This document shows positions 57,181-64,000 of a DNA stretch of 64,000 bases, one piece after another. This DNA is from Sphingopyxis bauzanensis. Its GTDB lineage: Bacteria > Pseudomonadota > Alphaproteobacteria > Sphingomonadales > Sphingomonadaceae. Position 1 is the stretch's first letter. Each line of letters opens with the position of its first letter. The notes beneath the pieces are model-generated. The model ran no database searches. It was not told the origin of the DNA and worked only from the letters and a program-made list of their open reading frames with translations. The DNA is taken from assembly GCF_002205675.1 (NCBI RefSeq), contig NZ_NISK01000004.1, forward strand, positions 124,001 to 188,000. Direction: 5' to 3'. Made by a program: the position numbers and the translations under genes.

Positions 57181-57863
57181 TCCGCAATGACCAGCACATG
57201 CACCGCACGCCGGATACGAAAGCCCAGCGATTCATACAGCGCGATCGCCCCGGCGTTGTCGGCATAGCTGTGTAAAAACGGCTGTTCGCCGCGCGCCACC
57301 ATGTCGCGCATCACATGGCCGATCAGCGACCGGGCATAGCCGCGGCCGCGGCAATCGGCCCAGGTCGAGACCCCGCTCACTTCGGCCATGCCGGGCATCA
57401 GCATCCGCTGCCCTGCCATCGCGAGCAGGCGGCCATCATCGTCGCAAATCCCGAAGAACGGCCCATAGCGATGCGTTTTAGGCCCCCATGGCCCGGGCTT
57501 GGCGTGGTCGGCCAGCGCCGCCATCTCCGGCGCATCCGCCTCGCCCAGACCGATGATCGCGGGTTCGCCGTCGCGCGCCGTCGGCGGCGCCCCTTCGGCG
57601 ACCATCTGCGTCAGCACCGCACGCTTCACCTCGCGCACCCCGGCGGGCACCGGCCAGCGCTCGCCCTCGACGATCCACAAGTCCTTACCTTGGGGAATCA
57701 GCGCCGCGAGCGCGGCCTGCGCCTCGGCGCCAGTATCGGCGGCGACCCCAAACACGCCATAACCGCGGTCGAGCCGCAGCGCGCGCGCATCCCCCTCCGC
57801 CAGATGCGCCTGCCGTCCGGTGAGCATGCTCCACACTGGCCGGTCGAGCGGGTGCGCGGTCAT
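57177..57863 (-). CDS. GNAT family N-acetyltransferase
   Basis: A 228-residue protein whose C-terminal half carries the GNAT acetyl-CoA motif (VSTWADCRGRGYARSLIGHVM, about 160-180) and ALYESLGFRIRRAVHVL. The N-terminal part is a diverged GNAT-like or regulatory domain. It matches the FR47-like group. ATG 57863 (MTAHPLDR) is chosen; the upstream frame is arginine-rich non-coding-like sequence. It lies four bases after the 2OG oxygenase gene. Confidence 0.86.
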
Positions 57864-57867
57864 GGGC

Positions 57868-58530
57868 TCAGCGCCCTTCCATCGCCAGCGCCTCGGTCGC
57901 GGGGATCTGCATCCCCTCGAACGCCTGCGCCGCATAAGGTCCGGCGGGATCGACCCAGTGCAGGAACAGATGCGCCGACCAGCGGTTGGGATTGGGCATC
58001 ATCCGCCCGTGCAGGCGGTGAACGCCCTGATACAGCACCGCATCGCCGGCCAGCATGGGCACCGACCCATAGGCTTCGTCGCCAAAATCGGCATCGGCAC
58101 GTTCGCGCGGTGTTTCGATATGCTGCGACCCGACCTCGAGCGGCCAGGCCTTATCGTCGCTCGCCGCAAGCAGCAGCGACAAGCTATGTTCGCACGCGTG
58201 GCGATCCGAATGGACACGGCAGATATCGCCCGCGCGGTACATACGGAAATAGCAATAGGTCGGGCGCAGGTCATGGCCGACCAGCGTGCTGATCGCGGGA
58301 GTCATCCCCCACAGGAACGTCGCCATCGGCGGATATTGCTGGCCATACACCTCGACCGCCTCGGTCTTGAGCAACGCAGAGCCTCGTTTCAGCGCGTCGA
58401 ACGACACCCCGCCGCGAATCAGGTCGGATTTCAGCGTCGCGAGGAAGGCGTGCGTCACATCGGCCGGGACAAACCCCGGCAACGCAAGATAACCCTGTTC
58501 GCGGTAATCCTGTCTCCGGTCGTCGGTCAT
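57868..58530 (-). CDS. 2OG-Fe(II) oxygenase-like protein
   Basis: A 220-residue predicted dioxygenase. The likely first iron-binding pair is VHSDRHAC (H-x-D, about residues 107-109), and the second His lies in YQGVHRLHGR (about 172-175) with a following Arg. It also has YFRMYRAGDICRVHSD typical of phytanoyl/AlkB-like or prolyl-hydroxylase-like folds. Substrate unknown. Its ATG overlaps the recN stop (ATGA), placing it directly in the recN-ligA operon. Confidence 0.8.
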   Translation of the reverse strand: MTDDRRQDYREQGYLALPGFVPADVTHAFLATLKSDLIRGGVSFDALKRGSALLKTEAVEVYGQQYPPMATFLWGMTPAISTLVGHDLRPTYCYFRMYRAGDICRVHSDRHACEHSLSLLLAASDDKAWPLEVGSQHIETPRERADADFGDEAYGSVPMLAGDAVLYQGVHRLHGRMMPNPNRWSAHLFLHWVDPAGPYAAQAFEGMQIPATEALAMEGR

Positions 58531-60194
58531 ATCGTCTCCAGCAGCCTTTCCGCCTGCGCCCGCGCTTCGGCGGTCACCTCGGCGCCCGACAGCATCCGCG
58601 CGATTTCCTCGCGGCGGCCCGCTTCGTCAAGCACGTGAACGCTCGTGCGCGTCACCACGCCCTCGCTCGACTTGGCGATGACGAAATGCCCTACGCCCTT
58701 AGCCGCGACCTGGGGGCTGTGCGTCACCGCCAGCAATTGCTTGCCCGCGCCCGCCAGCCTTGCCAGCCGCTCGCCGATCGCCGACGCGACCGCGCCGCCC
58801 ACGCCGCGGTCGATTTCGTCAAAGATGATCGTGTCTGCTCCACCCTCTTCGGCGAGCGCGACCTTGAGCGCGAGGATGAAGCGCGACAATTCGCCCCCCG
58901 ACGCGATCTTCGCCAGCGGCGCAAAGGGCGCGCCGGGGTTGGTCGAAATCAGATATTCGACGCGGTCGATGCCATCCGGCCCCCAGCGTTCGGCGGGCAA
59001 GCGCTCGACAAGCGTCTGGAACCGCGCCGCGTCGAGCTTCAGCGGCACCAGTTCGCCCGCCACCGCGGCATCGAGCCGCGCCGCGGCCTTGGTGCGCAGG
59101 TCCGACAGCGCGCTCGCAGTATGGGTGTAGGCGGCGGCGGTTTCCGCCACTGCGGCCTCCAGCTTCGCGAGCCCGGCGCTGCCGCCCTCGATCGCATCGA
59201 GCCGGGCCGCGAGCGTGCCGCTGAGCTTCGTGAGCTCGTCGGGCTGGACATTGTGCTTGCGCGCCATCGCCCGCAGTTCGAACAGGCGCGTCTCGGTCGC
59301 GTCAAGCCGTTCGGGGTCATATTCCATCGCCCGCGCGGCTTCGCGCAGCCGCGTCTCGGCCTCGTCGGCCTCGATAATCGCCCGATCGAGCCCGGCGAGC
59401 GCTTCGGCAAGCAGCGGGTGATCGCCCGCGACCCGGTCGAGCCGCCGCGCCGCGCCGCGCAACAGCGCCGGACCGCTGTCGCTGCCCTCGAACGCCTCCA
59501 GGATCGTGCCCAAATCGCCCGCGATCTTTTCGCCCTTCTGCATCGCCGCGCGCGCTTCGGACAGCTCGGTATCCTCGCCAGGCTGCGGGCTGAGCGCCTG
59601 CAGTTCGGCGACGCAATGTTCCAGCCATTCGCGGTCGCGCGTCGCCTCATCGAGCGCGCTGCGCGCCGCCGCCAGCTTTGTTTCGGCGCCGCGCCACGCC
59701 ATATGCGCCGCTGCCACTGCGCCCGTGTCGGCGCGCGCAAAGGCGTCGAGCAAAGCGCGATGCCCCGCCGGCGCGAGCAACCCGCGATCGTCGTGCTGAC
59801 CATGGATCTCGACCAGATGCCCACCAACCTCGCGCAGCAGCGCCGCCGAACAGGGCTGGTCATTCAGGAACGCGCGGCTGCCGCCGTCGGCCTTGAGCGT
59901 GCGGCGCACCAGCAGCGGCTCGCCCGGCTCCAGCGCGATCTCGTTGCCGGCGAGCAGCGCGGCGAGCGGTGTACCCGCCACCGGCGCGTCAAAACTCGCG
60001 GTCACCTGCGCCTGCCCGCTACCCTGCCGCACCAATGCGCTGTCGGCGCGCGCACCCAGCGCGAGCCCCAGCGCGTCGAGCAGGATCGACTTGCCCGCTC
60101 CTGTCTCGCCGGTGAGCACACCCAATCCGGCCGCGAAATCAAGGTCGAGCCGTTCGATCAGAACGATATTGGCGATGGATAAAGCGGTTAGCAC
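58527..60194 (-). CDS. recN: DNA repair protein RecN
   Basis: A 555-residue SMC-like ATPase. The Walker A motif GETGAGKSILLDAL is at about 30-43, the long coiled coil spans about 150-340, the ABC signature is ASGGELSRFILALK and Walker B is TIIFDEIDRGVGG. It acts at double-strand breaks. The start is a GTG at 60194. It is 47 bases downstream of bamD and begins an overlap-linked run with the three accessory genes and ligA. Confidence 0.96.
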   Translation of the reverse strand: MLTALSIANIVLIERLDLDFAAGLGVLTGETGAGKSILLDALGLALGARADSALVRQGSGQAQVTASFDAPVAGTPLAALLAGNEIALEPGEPLLVRRTLKADGGSRAFLNDQPCSAALLREVGGHLVEIHGQHDDRGLLAPAGHRALLDAFARADTGAVAAAHMAWRGAETKLAAARSALDEATRDREWLEHCVAELQALSPQPGEDTELSEARAAMQKGEKIAGDLGTILEAFEGSDSGPALLRGAARRLDRVAGDHPLLAEALAGLDRAIIEADEAETRLREAARAMEYDPERLDATETRLFELRAMARKHNVQPDELTKLSGTLAARLDAIEGGSAGLAKLEAAVAETAAAYTHTASALSDLRTKAAARLDAAVAGELVPLKLDAARFQTLVERLPAERWGPDGIDRVEYLISTNPGAPFAPLAKIASGGELSRFILALKVALAEEGGADTIIFDEIDRGVGGAVASAIGERLARLAGAGKQLLAVTHSPQVAAKGVGHFVIAKSSEGVVTRTSVHVLDEAGRREEIARMLSGAEVTAEARAQAERLLETI

Positions 60195-60241
60195 GAGCCG
60201 TCCTTACCGCAGAACAAAGGCAGAATCTATTCCCGGCGCGA

Positions 60242-61033
60242 TCAGACGCTCGGCGCGTGCTTCTGCATCAGCTTGTAGGCGCGGTCATACCATTCGTTAC
60301 CCGGATAGTTGGCACCCAGCACCGCGGCCGACTTCTTCGCTTCGACGGGAATGCCCAGCGCGAGATAGGATTCCGTCAGGCGGTAAAGCGCTTCGGGCGC
60401 ATGGCTCGTCGTTTGATATTTGTCGACCACCTCGCGGAAACGGATCGATGCCGCCAGCCAGTTCGAGCTGCGCTGATAGAAGCGGCCGATTTCCATTTCC
60501 TTGCCCGCCAGATGGTCCTGCACCAGATCGACCTTTAGCCGCGCGTCCGACGCATAGCGGCTGTCGGGATAGCGGCGGATCACTTCACCGAGCGCGTTGG
60601 ACGCCTGCTGGGTGATTTTCTGGTCGCGAGTGACGTCGCTGATCTGCTCATAATAGCTGAGACCGATCAGATAATAAGCATAGGGCGCATCCTTGTTGCC
60701 CGGATGGATCGCCAGGAACCGCTGCGCGGCTTCGATCGCCGGGGTATATTCGCGGTCCATATAGTAACTGAACGAGCTCATCAGCTGCGCGCGGCGCGCC
60801 CAGGGCGAATAGGGATGCTGGCGCTCGACCTCGTCGAACAGCGCCGCCGCAATGCCATATTGCTGGCGATCGAGCCGGTCCTGCGCCGCGCGGTACAGTG
60901 TGTTGACGTCGCGCGCGACATAGCGCGTATCGGGCTTTGACCCGCCACCGCCGGCGCAAGCCGCGAGCGGCGTGATAATCAGGGCGGCGGCGAGCAGGCG
61001 CGTCATGGCGCGCGAGGGAAAACGCTGAGTCAT
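60242..61033 (-). CDS. bamD: Outer-membrane assembly lipoprotein BamD
   Basis: A 263-residue lipoprotein with lipobox LAAC near residue 25 and TPR-like repeats (DEVERQHPYSPWARRAQLMSSFSYY, AIEAAQRFLAIHPGNKDAPYAYYLIG, EVIRRYPDSRYASDA). It is the essential peripheral partner of BamA in outer-membrane protein insertion. A second ATG nine codons in is an alternative start. The bamD-recN order is conserved in alphaproteobacteria. Confidence 0.93.
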   Translation of the reverse strand: MTQRFPSRAMTRLLAAALIITPLAACAGGGGSKPDTRYVARDVNTLYRAAQDRLDRQQYGIAAALFDEVERQHPYSPWARRAQLMSSFSYYMDREYTPAIEAAQRFLAIHPGNKDAPYAYYLIGLSYYEQISDVTRDQKITQQASNALGEVIRRYPDSRYASDARLKVDLVQDHLAGKEMEIGRFYQRSSNWLAASIRFREVVDKYQTTSHAPEALYRLTESYLALGIPVEAKKSAAVLGANYPGNEWYDRAYKLMQKHAPSV

Positions 61034-61095
61034 GCGCGCGGTATAGCCACAGCGGGGATGAACGCAAAATAAATGATGGACGGCTCAGCGCAGAT

Positions 61096-61815
61096 TTACG
61101 GCGCCTTCACCACACACCCCTTGGGCGCATCCGCGGGCGCGGGAACGCGGCGCGCGGTCTTGATCGTCACCTGCGGCTCGAGCATCTGGCCGACCATCAC
61201 GCCCTGCCCCGCGGTCGGCGAGACGGGCGCATTGAAGATCGCCTCAGCTACCGCGGTGCCCGCAACCAATTCGCCAAACACCGCAAAGCCTGCACCGTCA
61301 CCGCCCGGCGAATCGCTGTCGAACCCCTTGATATCGGAGAGCAGCAGGAAAAAATCGGTCGTCGCATCGCCGGGGTTCAGCCGCGCCATCGACAATGCGC
61401 CCTTGCAATTGGTCAGCCCGCTCGCCTTCGTCGGCTCGTGCGCGATCGGCGGAAAATTCCTGCGCGCATCGCCGCGATTGCCCGCCTGGATCAGCTGATT
61501 GCCGGGCCCCCAGCTTTTGGTCGAGCGATAAAATTTGAACCCGTCCATCTGCTTGGCATCGACATAACGCAGGAAATTGGCCGCCGTCACCGGCGCCCGC
61601 TCGTTTTCCAGCCGCACCACGATCGTGCCCAGGTCAGTAACCAGCGCGACATGCGGGCGCGGGTCGGTCGTCGCGGCATCGGGTGGCACCGGCAGCGGCG
61701 GGGGTGGTGGTGGTGGCGCAAAGGTCGGTCGCGGCCGCGGTGGCGAGGGGGTAGTGGGCGGCGAGGCCGGAGCGGCCTGGGCTGCCAGGGCGAGCGAGAG
61801 GATCAGGGTCAGCAT
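61096..61815 (-). CDS. Cyclophilin-type peptidyl-prolyl isomerase, exported
   Basis: A 239-residue protein with a signal peptide (MLTLILSLALAAQAAPA), a proline-rich linker with a run of prolines near residues 30-45 and a cyclophilin domain: VALVTDLGTIVVRLENERAPVTAANFLRYVD, QMDGFKFYRS, QAGNRGDARRNFPPI, FFLLLSD and FAVFGELVAG. It catalyses periplasmic prolyl isomerisation. The catalytic Arg of FHR-like position is KFYR. ATG 61815 starts the signal peptide. Confidence 0.9.
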   Translation of the reverse strand: MLTLILSLALAAQAAPASPPTTPSPPRPRPTFAPPPPPPPLPVPPDAATTDPRPHVALVTDLGTIVVRLENERAPVTAANFLRYVDAKQMDGFKFYRSTKSWGPGNQLIQAGNRGDARRNFPPIAHEPTKASGLTNCKGALSMARLNPGDATTDFFLLLSDIKGFDSDSPGGDGAGFAVFGELVAGTAVAEAIFNAPVSPTAGQGVMVGQMLEPQVTIKTARRVPAPADAPKGCVVKAP

Positions 61816-61958
61816 GGCTCTGCTTATGACCCGCTCCTTACGCCCAAGAAAGCCGGAATTTTCGGCACGCCATTGCCAGGTGCCACCAAAGCGAACCAGT
61901 TCCACACGTTCGATGCCAACCTTGCGGGTCGTTGCAACGCGACGCCCGAGAAAATAAT

Positions 61959-61974
61959 TCAACCATAAGGTTGA
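61959..61974. promoter_or_regulatory. Upstream dyad of the arsR-like promoter
   Basis: TCAACC-ATAA-GGTTGA is a perfect inverted repeat. It overlaps a TTGACA -35 hexamer (61971-61976), followed at 16-18 bases by CATATT or TATTAA as the -10. A related dyad lies 39 bases downstream. This is a good candidate operator for autoregulation. Confidence 0.72.
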
Positions 61975-61999
61975 CAATATTCGCCGATGGATCATATTA

Positions 62000-62011
62000 A
62001 ACCACATGGTT
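62000..62011. promoter_or_regulatory. Downstream dyad overlapping the arsR-like start codon
   Basis: AACC-ACAT-GGTT repeats the core of the upstream dyad. It includes the ATG at 62006, and the predicted transcription start (about six bases after the -10) is at or near the ATG, so the mRNA is probably leaderless. Confidence 0.68.
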
Positions 62012-62383
62012 GAACATGATTCGCACGCACTCGACACTATCTTCCACGCCCTTGGCGACGCCACGCGGCGCACCATGCTCGGCGACCTTGCCGCCGGAGA
62101 ACGCACGGTGGGCGAGCTCGCCCAGCCCTTCGCGATGTCGCTGGCGGCGGCCTCGAAACATATCAAGGTGCTTGAAGCTGCGGGACTGATCCGTCGCGAC
62201 ATCCGCGGTCGCACGCATGTCTGTAGCCTCGACCCCGCTCCGCTGATGTCCGCCGACGAGTGGCTCGGCGTCTATCGCCGCTTCTGGACCGACCGCCTCG
62301 ATACCCTCGAACAGCTGCTGCGCGCCGACGACGCCGCACCGCCGCCCCCCAAGCCAACCCTCCCCAGAAAAGAAGGAGAATGA
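62006..62383 (+). CDS. ArsR-family transcriptional regulator
   Basis: A 125-residue winged-helix repressor: IFHALGDATRRTMLGDLAAGERTVGELAQPFAMSLAAASKHIKVLEAAGLIRRDIRGRTHVCSLDPAPL. It lacks the metal-binding Cys of classic ArsR/SmtB, so it belongs to the group paired with SRPBCC proteins. The tail is proline-rich. Start at ATG 62006 with no Shine-Dalgarno, consistent with a leaderless message. It is followed by the SRPBCC gene, whose first possible ATG overlaps its stop. Confidence 0.9.
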   Translation: MVEHDSHALDTIFHALGDATRRTMLGDLAAGERTVGELAQPFAMSLAAASKHIKVLEAAGLIRRDIRGRTHVCSLDPAPLMSADEWLGVYRRFWTDRLDTLEQLLRADDAAPPPPKPTLPRKEGE

Positions 62384-62385
62384 CG

Positions 62386-62919
62386 ATGAATTTCATGACG
62401 ACGGCCGACAAATATGGCGTGGTCAGCGAGGACGCGACCCTAACGCTCGAACGCCTGCTGCCCGGGCCGATCGACCGCATCTGGTCGTATCTTGTCAACA
62501 GCGATCTGCGCCGCCAGTGGCTCGCTGCGGGCGCGATGGAGCAACGGGTCGGCGCCCCGGTCGACCTGGTCTGGCGCAACGACGAACTGACCGACCCGCC
62601 CGGCACTCGCCCCGACGGCATGGACGAAGAGCATCGCATGACGTGCGAAGTCCTCGAATTCGACGCCCCGCACCGGCTGGCGATCAGCTGGGGCAGCACC
62701 GGCGGCGTGACCTTCACGCTGCGCGAGCAGGGTGCCCATGTGTTGCTGACCATCACCCACCGCCGCGTCGCCGATGCCACGGTGCTGCTGAACGTCAGCG
62801 CCGGCTGGCATTCGCATGTCGATGTGCTGGAGGCAACGCTGCGCGGTACCTCACCCACGCCGCACTGGGACAATTTTGTGCGCCTGCGCGGTGAATATGC
62901 GGCTCGGCTAAAGGGCTGA
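62386..62919 (+). CDS. SRPBCC (AHSA1-like) domain protein
   Basis: A 177-residue START-fold protein: LTLERLLPGPIDRIWSYLVNSDLRRQWLAAG, EVLEFDAPHRLAISWG and GWHSHVDVLEATLRG match the AHSA1/SRPBCC group that pairs with ArsR-type regulators. The ligand is unknown and likely hydrophobic. ATG 62386 has AAGGAG with seven bases spacing; ATG 62380 would be too close to it. It is in an operon with the regulator. Confidence 0.9.
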   Translation: MNFMTTADKYGVVSEDATLTLERLLPGPIDRIWSYLVNSDLRRQWLAAGAMEQRVGAPVDLVWRNDELTDPPGTRPDGMDEEHRMTCEVLEFDAPHRLAISWGSTGGVTFTLREQGAHVLLTITHRRVADATVLLNVSAGWHSHVDVLEATLRGTSPTPHWDNFVRLRGEYAARLKG

Positions 62920-62999
62920 TCGAGCCATTGCGAAAGGACGGTGGGGGCGGCGCGAGTGGCCCCTTACCGACTTCTGGCGGCGACCGGTTCTAGCCGTTT

Positions 63000-63136
63000 A
63001 TCCTCCCTTTGGCGAAGCCATGGGGAGGTGGCAGCGGCCTAGCCGCTGACGGAGGGGCCATGGCGCAACGTCGCCGCCCCTCCACCATCGCCTGCGGCGA
63101 CGGTCCCGCTCTCCATCGTTTCGCCACAAGGAGGAT
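63000..63136. repeat. Intergenic hairpin repeat, family A copy 5
   Basis: Starts ATCCTCCCTTTGGCGAAGCC and ends GTTTCGCCACAAGGAGGAT, with GCAGCGGCCTAGCCGCTG and GCCTGCGGCGA internal palindromes. It occupies nearly half of the 297-base gap upstream of the phosphoribosyltransferase gene; no ORF is convincing in the rest. Confidence 0.8.
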
Positions 63137-63216
63137 CGGCTTCGGCAGCTTCCTACCGCAACGCCCCATCCACCCATCAACTTGCGATCCCCCCCGCACC
63201 CGATTACCCCTTCCGC

Positions 63217-64000
<784 letters not shown>

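Noticed and set aside
58635..60182. A 515-codon open frame antisense to recN
   Set aside because: It mirrors the codon structure of recN and is extremely Arg-rich with no motif; recN is secure.

Overview
This 64 kb window is chromosomal DNA from a high-GC alphaproteobacterium, most likely a member of the Sphingomonadaceae close to Sphingopyxis. This is inferred from GC-rich codon use, the bamD-recN-ligA order, a TonB-dependent receptor, a CrtZ-type carotenoid hydroxylase, DUF1285/NUDIX/CCA-transferase linkage and dense intergenic hairpin repeats. Coding density is very high. Many genes overlap by 1-4 bases (ATGA, GTGA or TGATG junctions), so much of the sequence is organised as translationally coupled small operons. 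No rRNA, tRNA, CRISPR array or prophage was seen.

Layout: 1-5.3 kb holds the end of a DODA-type dioxygenase, an RluA-family pseudouridine synthase, arfB, a degenerate SRAP protein, PilZ and EVE proteins, a 2OG-Fe(II) oxygenase and an alpha/beta hydrolase. 5.3-12.7 kb has a three-gene acyltransferase/DUF1295 operon, an M20 peptidase, an acyltransferase-3 membrane protein and parC. 12.7-18.7 kb has a GGDEF-EAL protein, the DUF1285-NUDIX-CCA nucleotidyltransferase operon, a GNAT protein and a folB plus FolM/PTR1-like pair. 18.7-22.3 kb has an aldehyde dehydrogenase, a 2OG oxygenase, an SMP-30 lactonase and a GlcG-like protein.

22.3-25.4 kb is the most clearly mobile or accessory part: a complete ISAs1-family insertion sequence with 10-bp target duplications, directly followed by a Phd/PIN toxin-antitoxin pair with a perfect palindromic operator, then a VIT-type transporter and a frameshifted DUF488 gene. 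25.4-34.5 kb has a DUF2855 protein, HAD phosphatases, a LysR regulator divergent from a CoA-transferase operon (scoA, acid phosphatase, scoB), a serine hydrolase, an epimerase and a frameshifted GST. 34.6-39.8 kb has crtZ, then leuC, a metallo-beta-lactamase-fold hydrolase and leuD, followed by a quinone oxidoreductase and a DUF167 protein. 39.9-45.1 kb has sdhCDA without an adjacent sdhB, and alanine dehydrogenase divergent from an Lrp-type regulator.

45.2-54.5 kb has a soluble chemoreceptor with a divergent protoglobin-like sensor, an SDR plus prmA, phenylalanine hydroxylase, a DUF2946/TonB-receptor/PepSY metal-related cluster and a sterol-desaturase-family protein. 54.6-61.8 kb is a long minus-strand run, bamD-recN-(2OG oxygenase)-(GNAT)-(ABM monooxygenase)-ligA, in which three accessory genes are embedded by 4-base overlaps between repair genes, preceded by a cyclophilin. 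The window ends with an ArsR/SRPBCC module controlled by paired dyads, a phosphoribosyltransferase and the start of adenosine deaminase.

No wholly new multi-gene system is evident. The most unusual items are the SRAP-fold protein lacking its catalytic cysteine and glutamate, the enzymes embedded between obligate subunit genes (scoA/scoB and leuC/leuD), two C-deletion frameshifts, the IS beside the toxin-antitoxin promoter, and five families of paired hairpin repeats.
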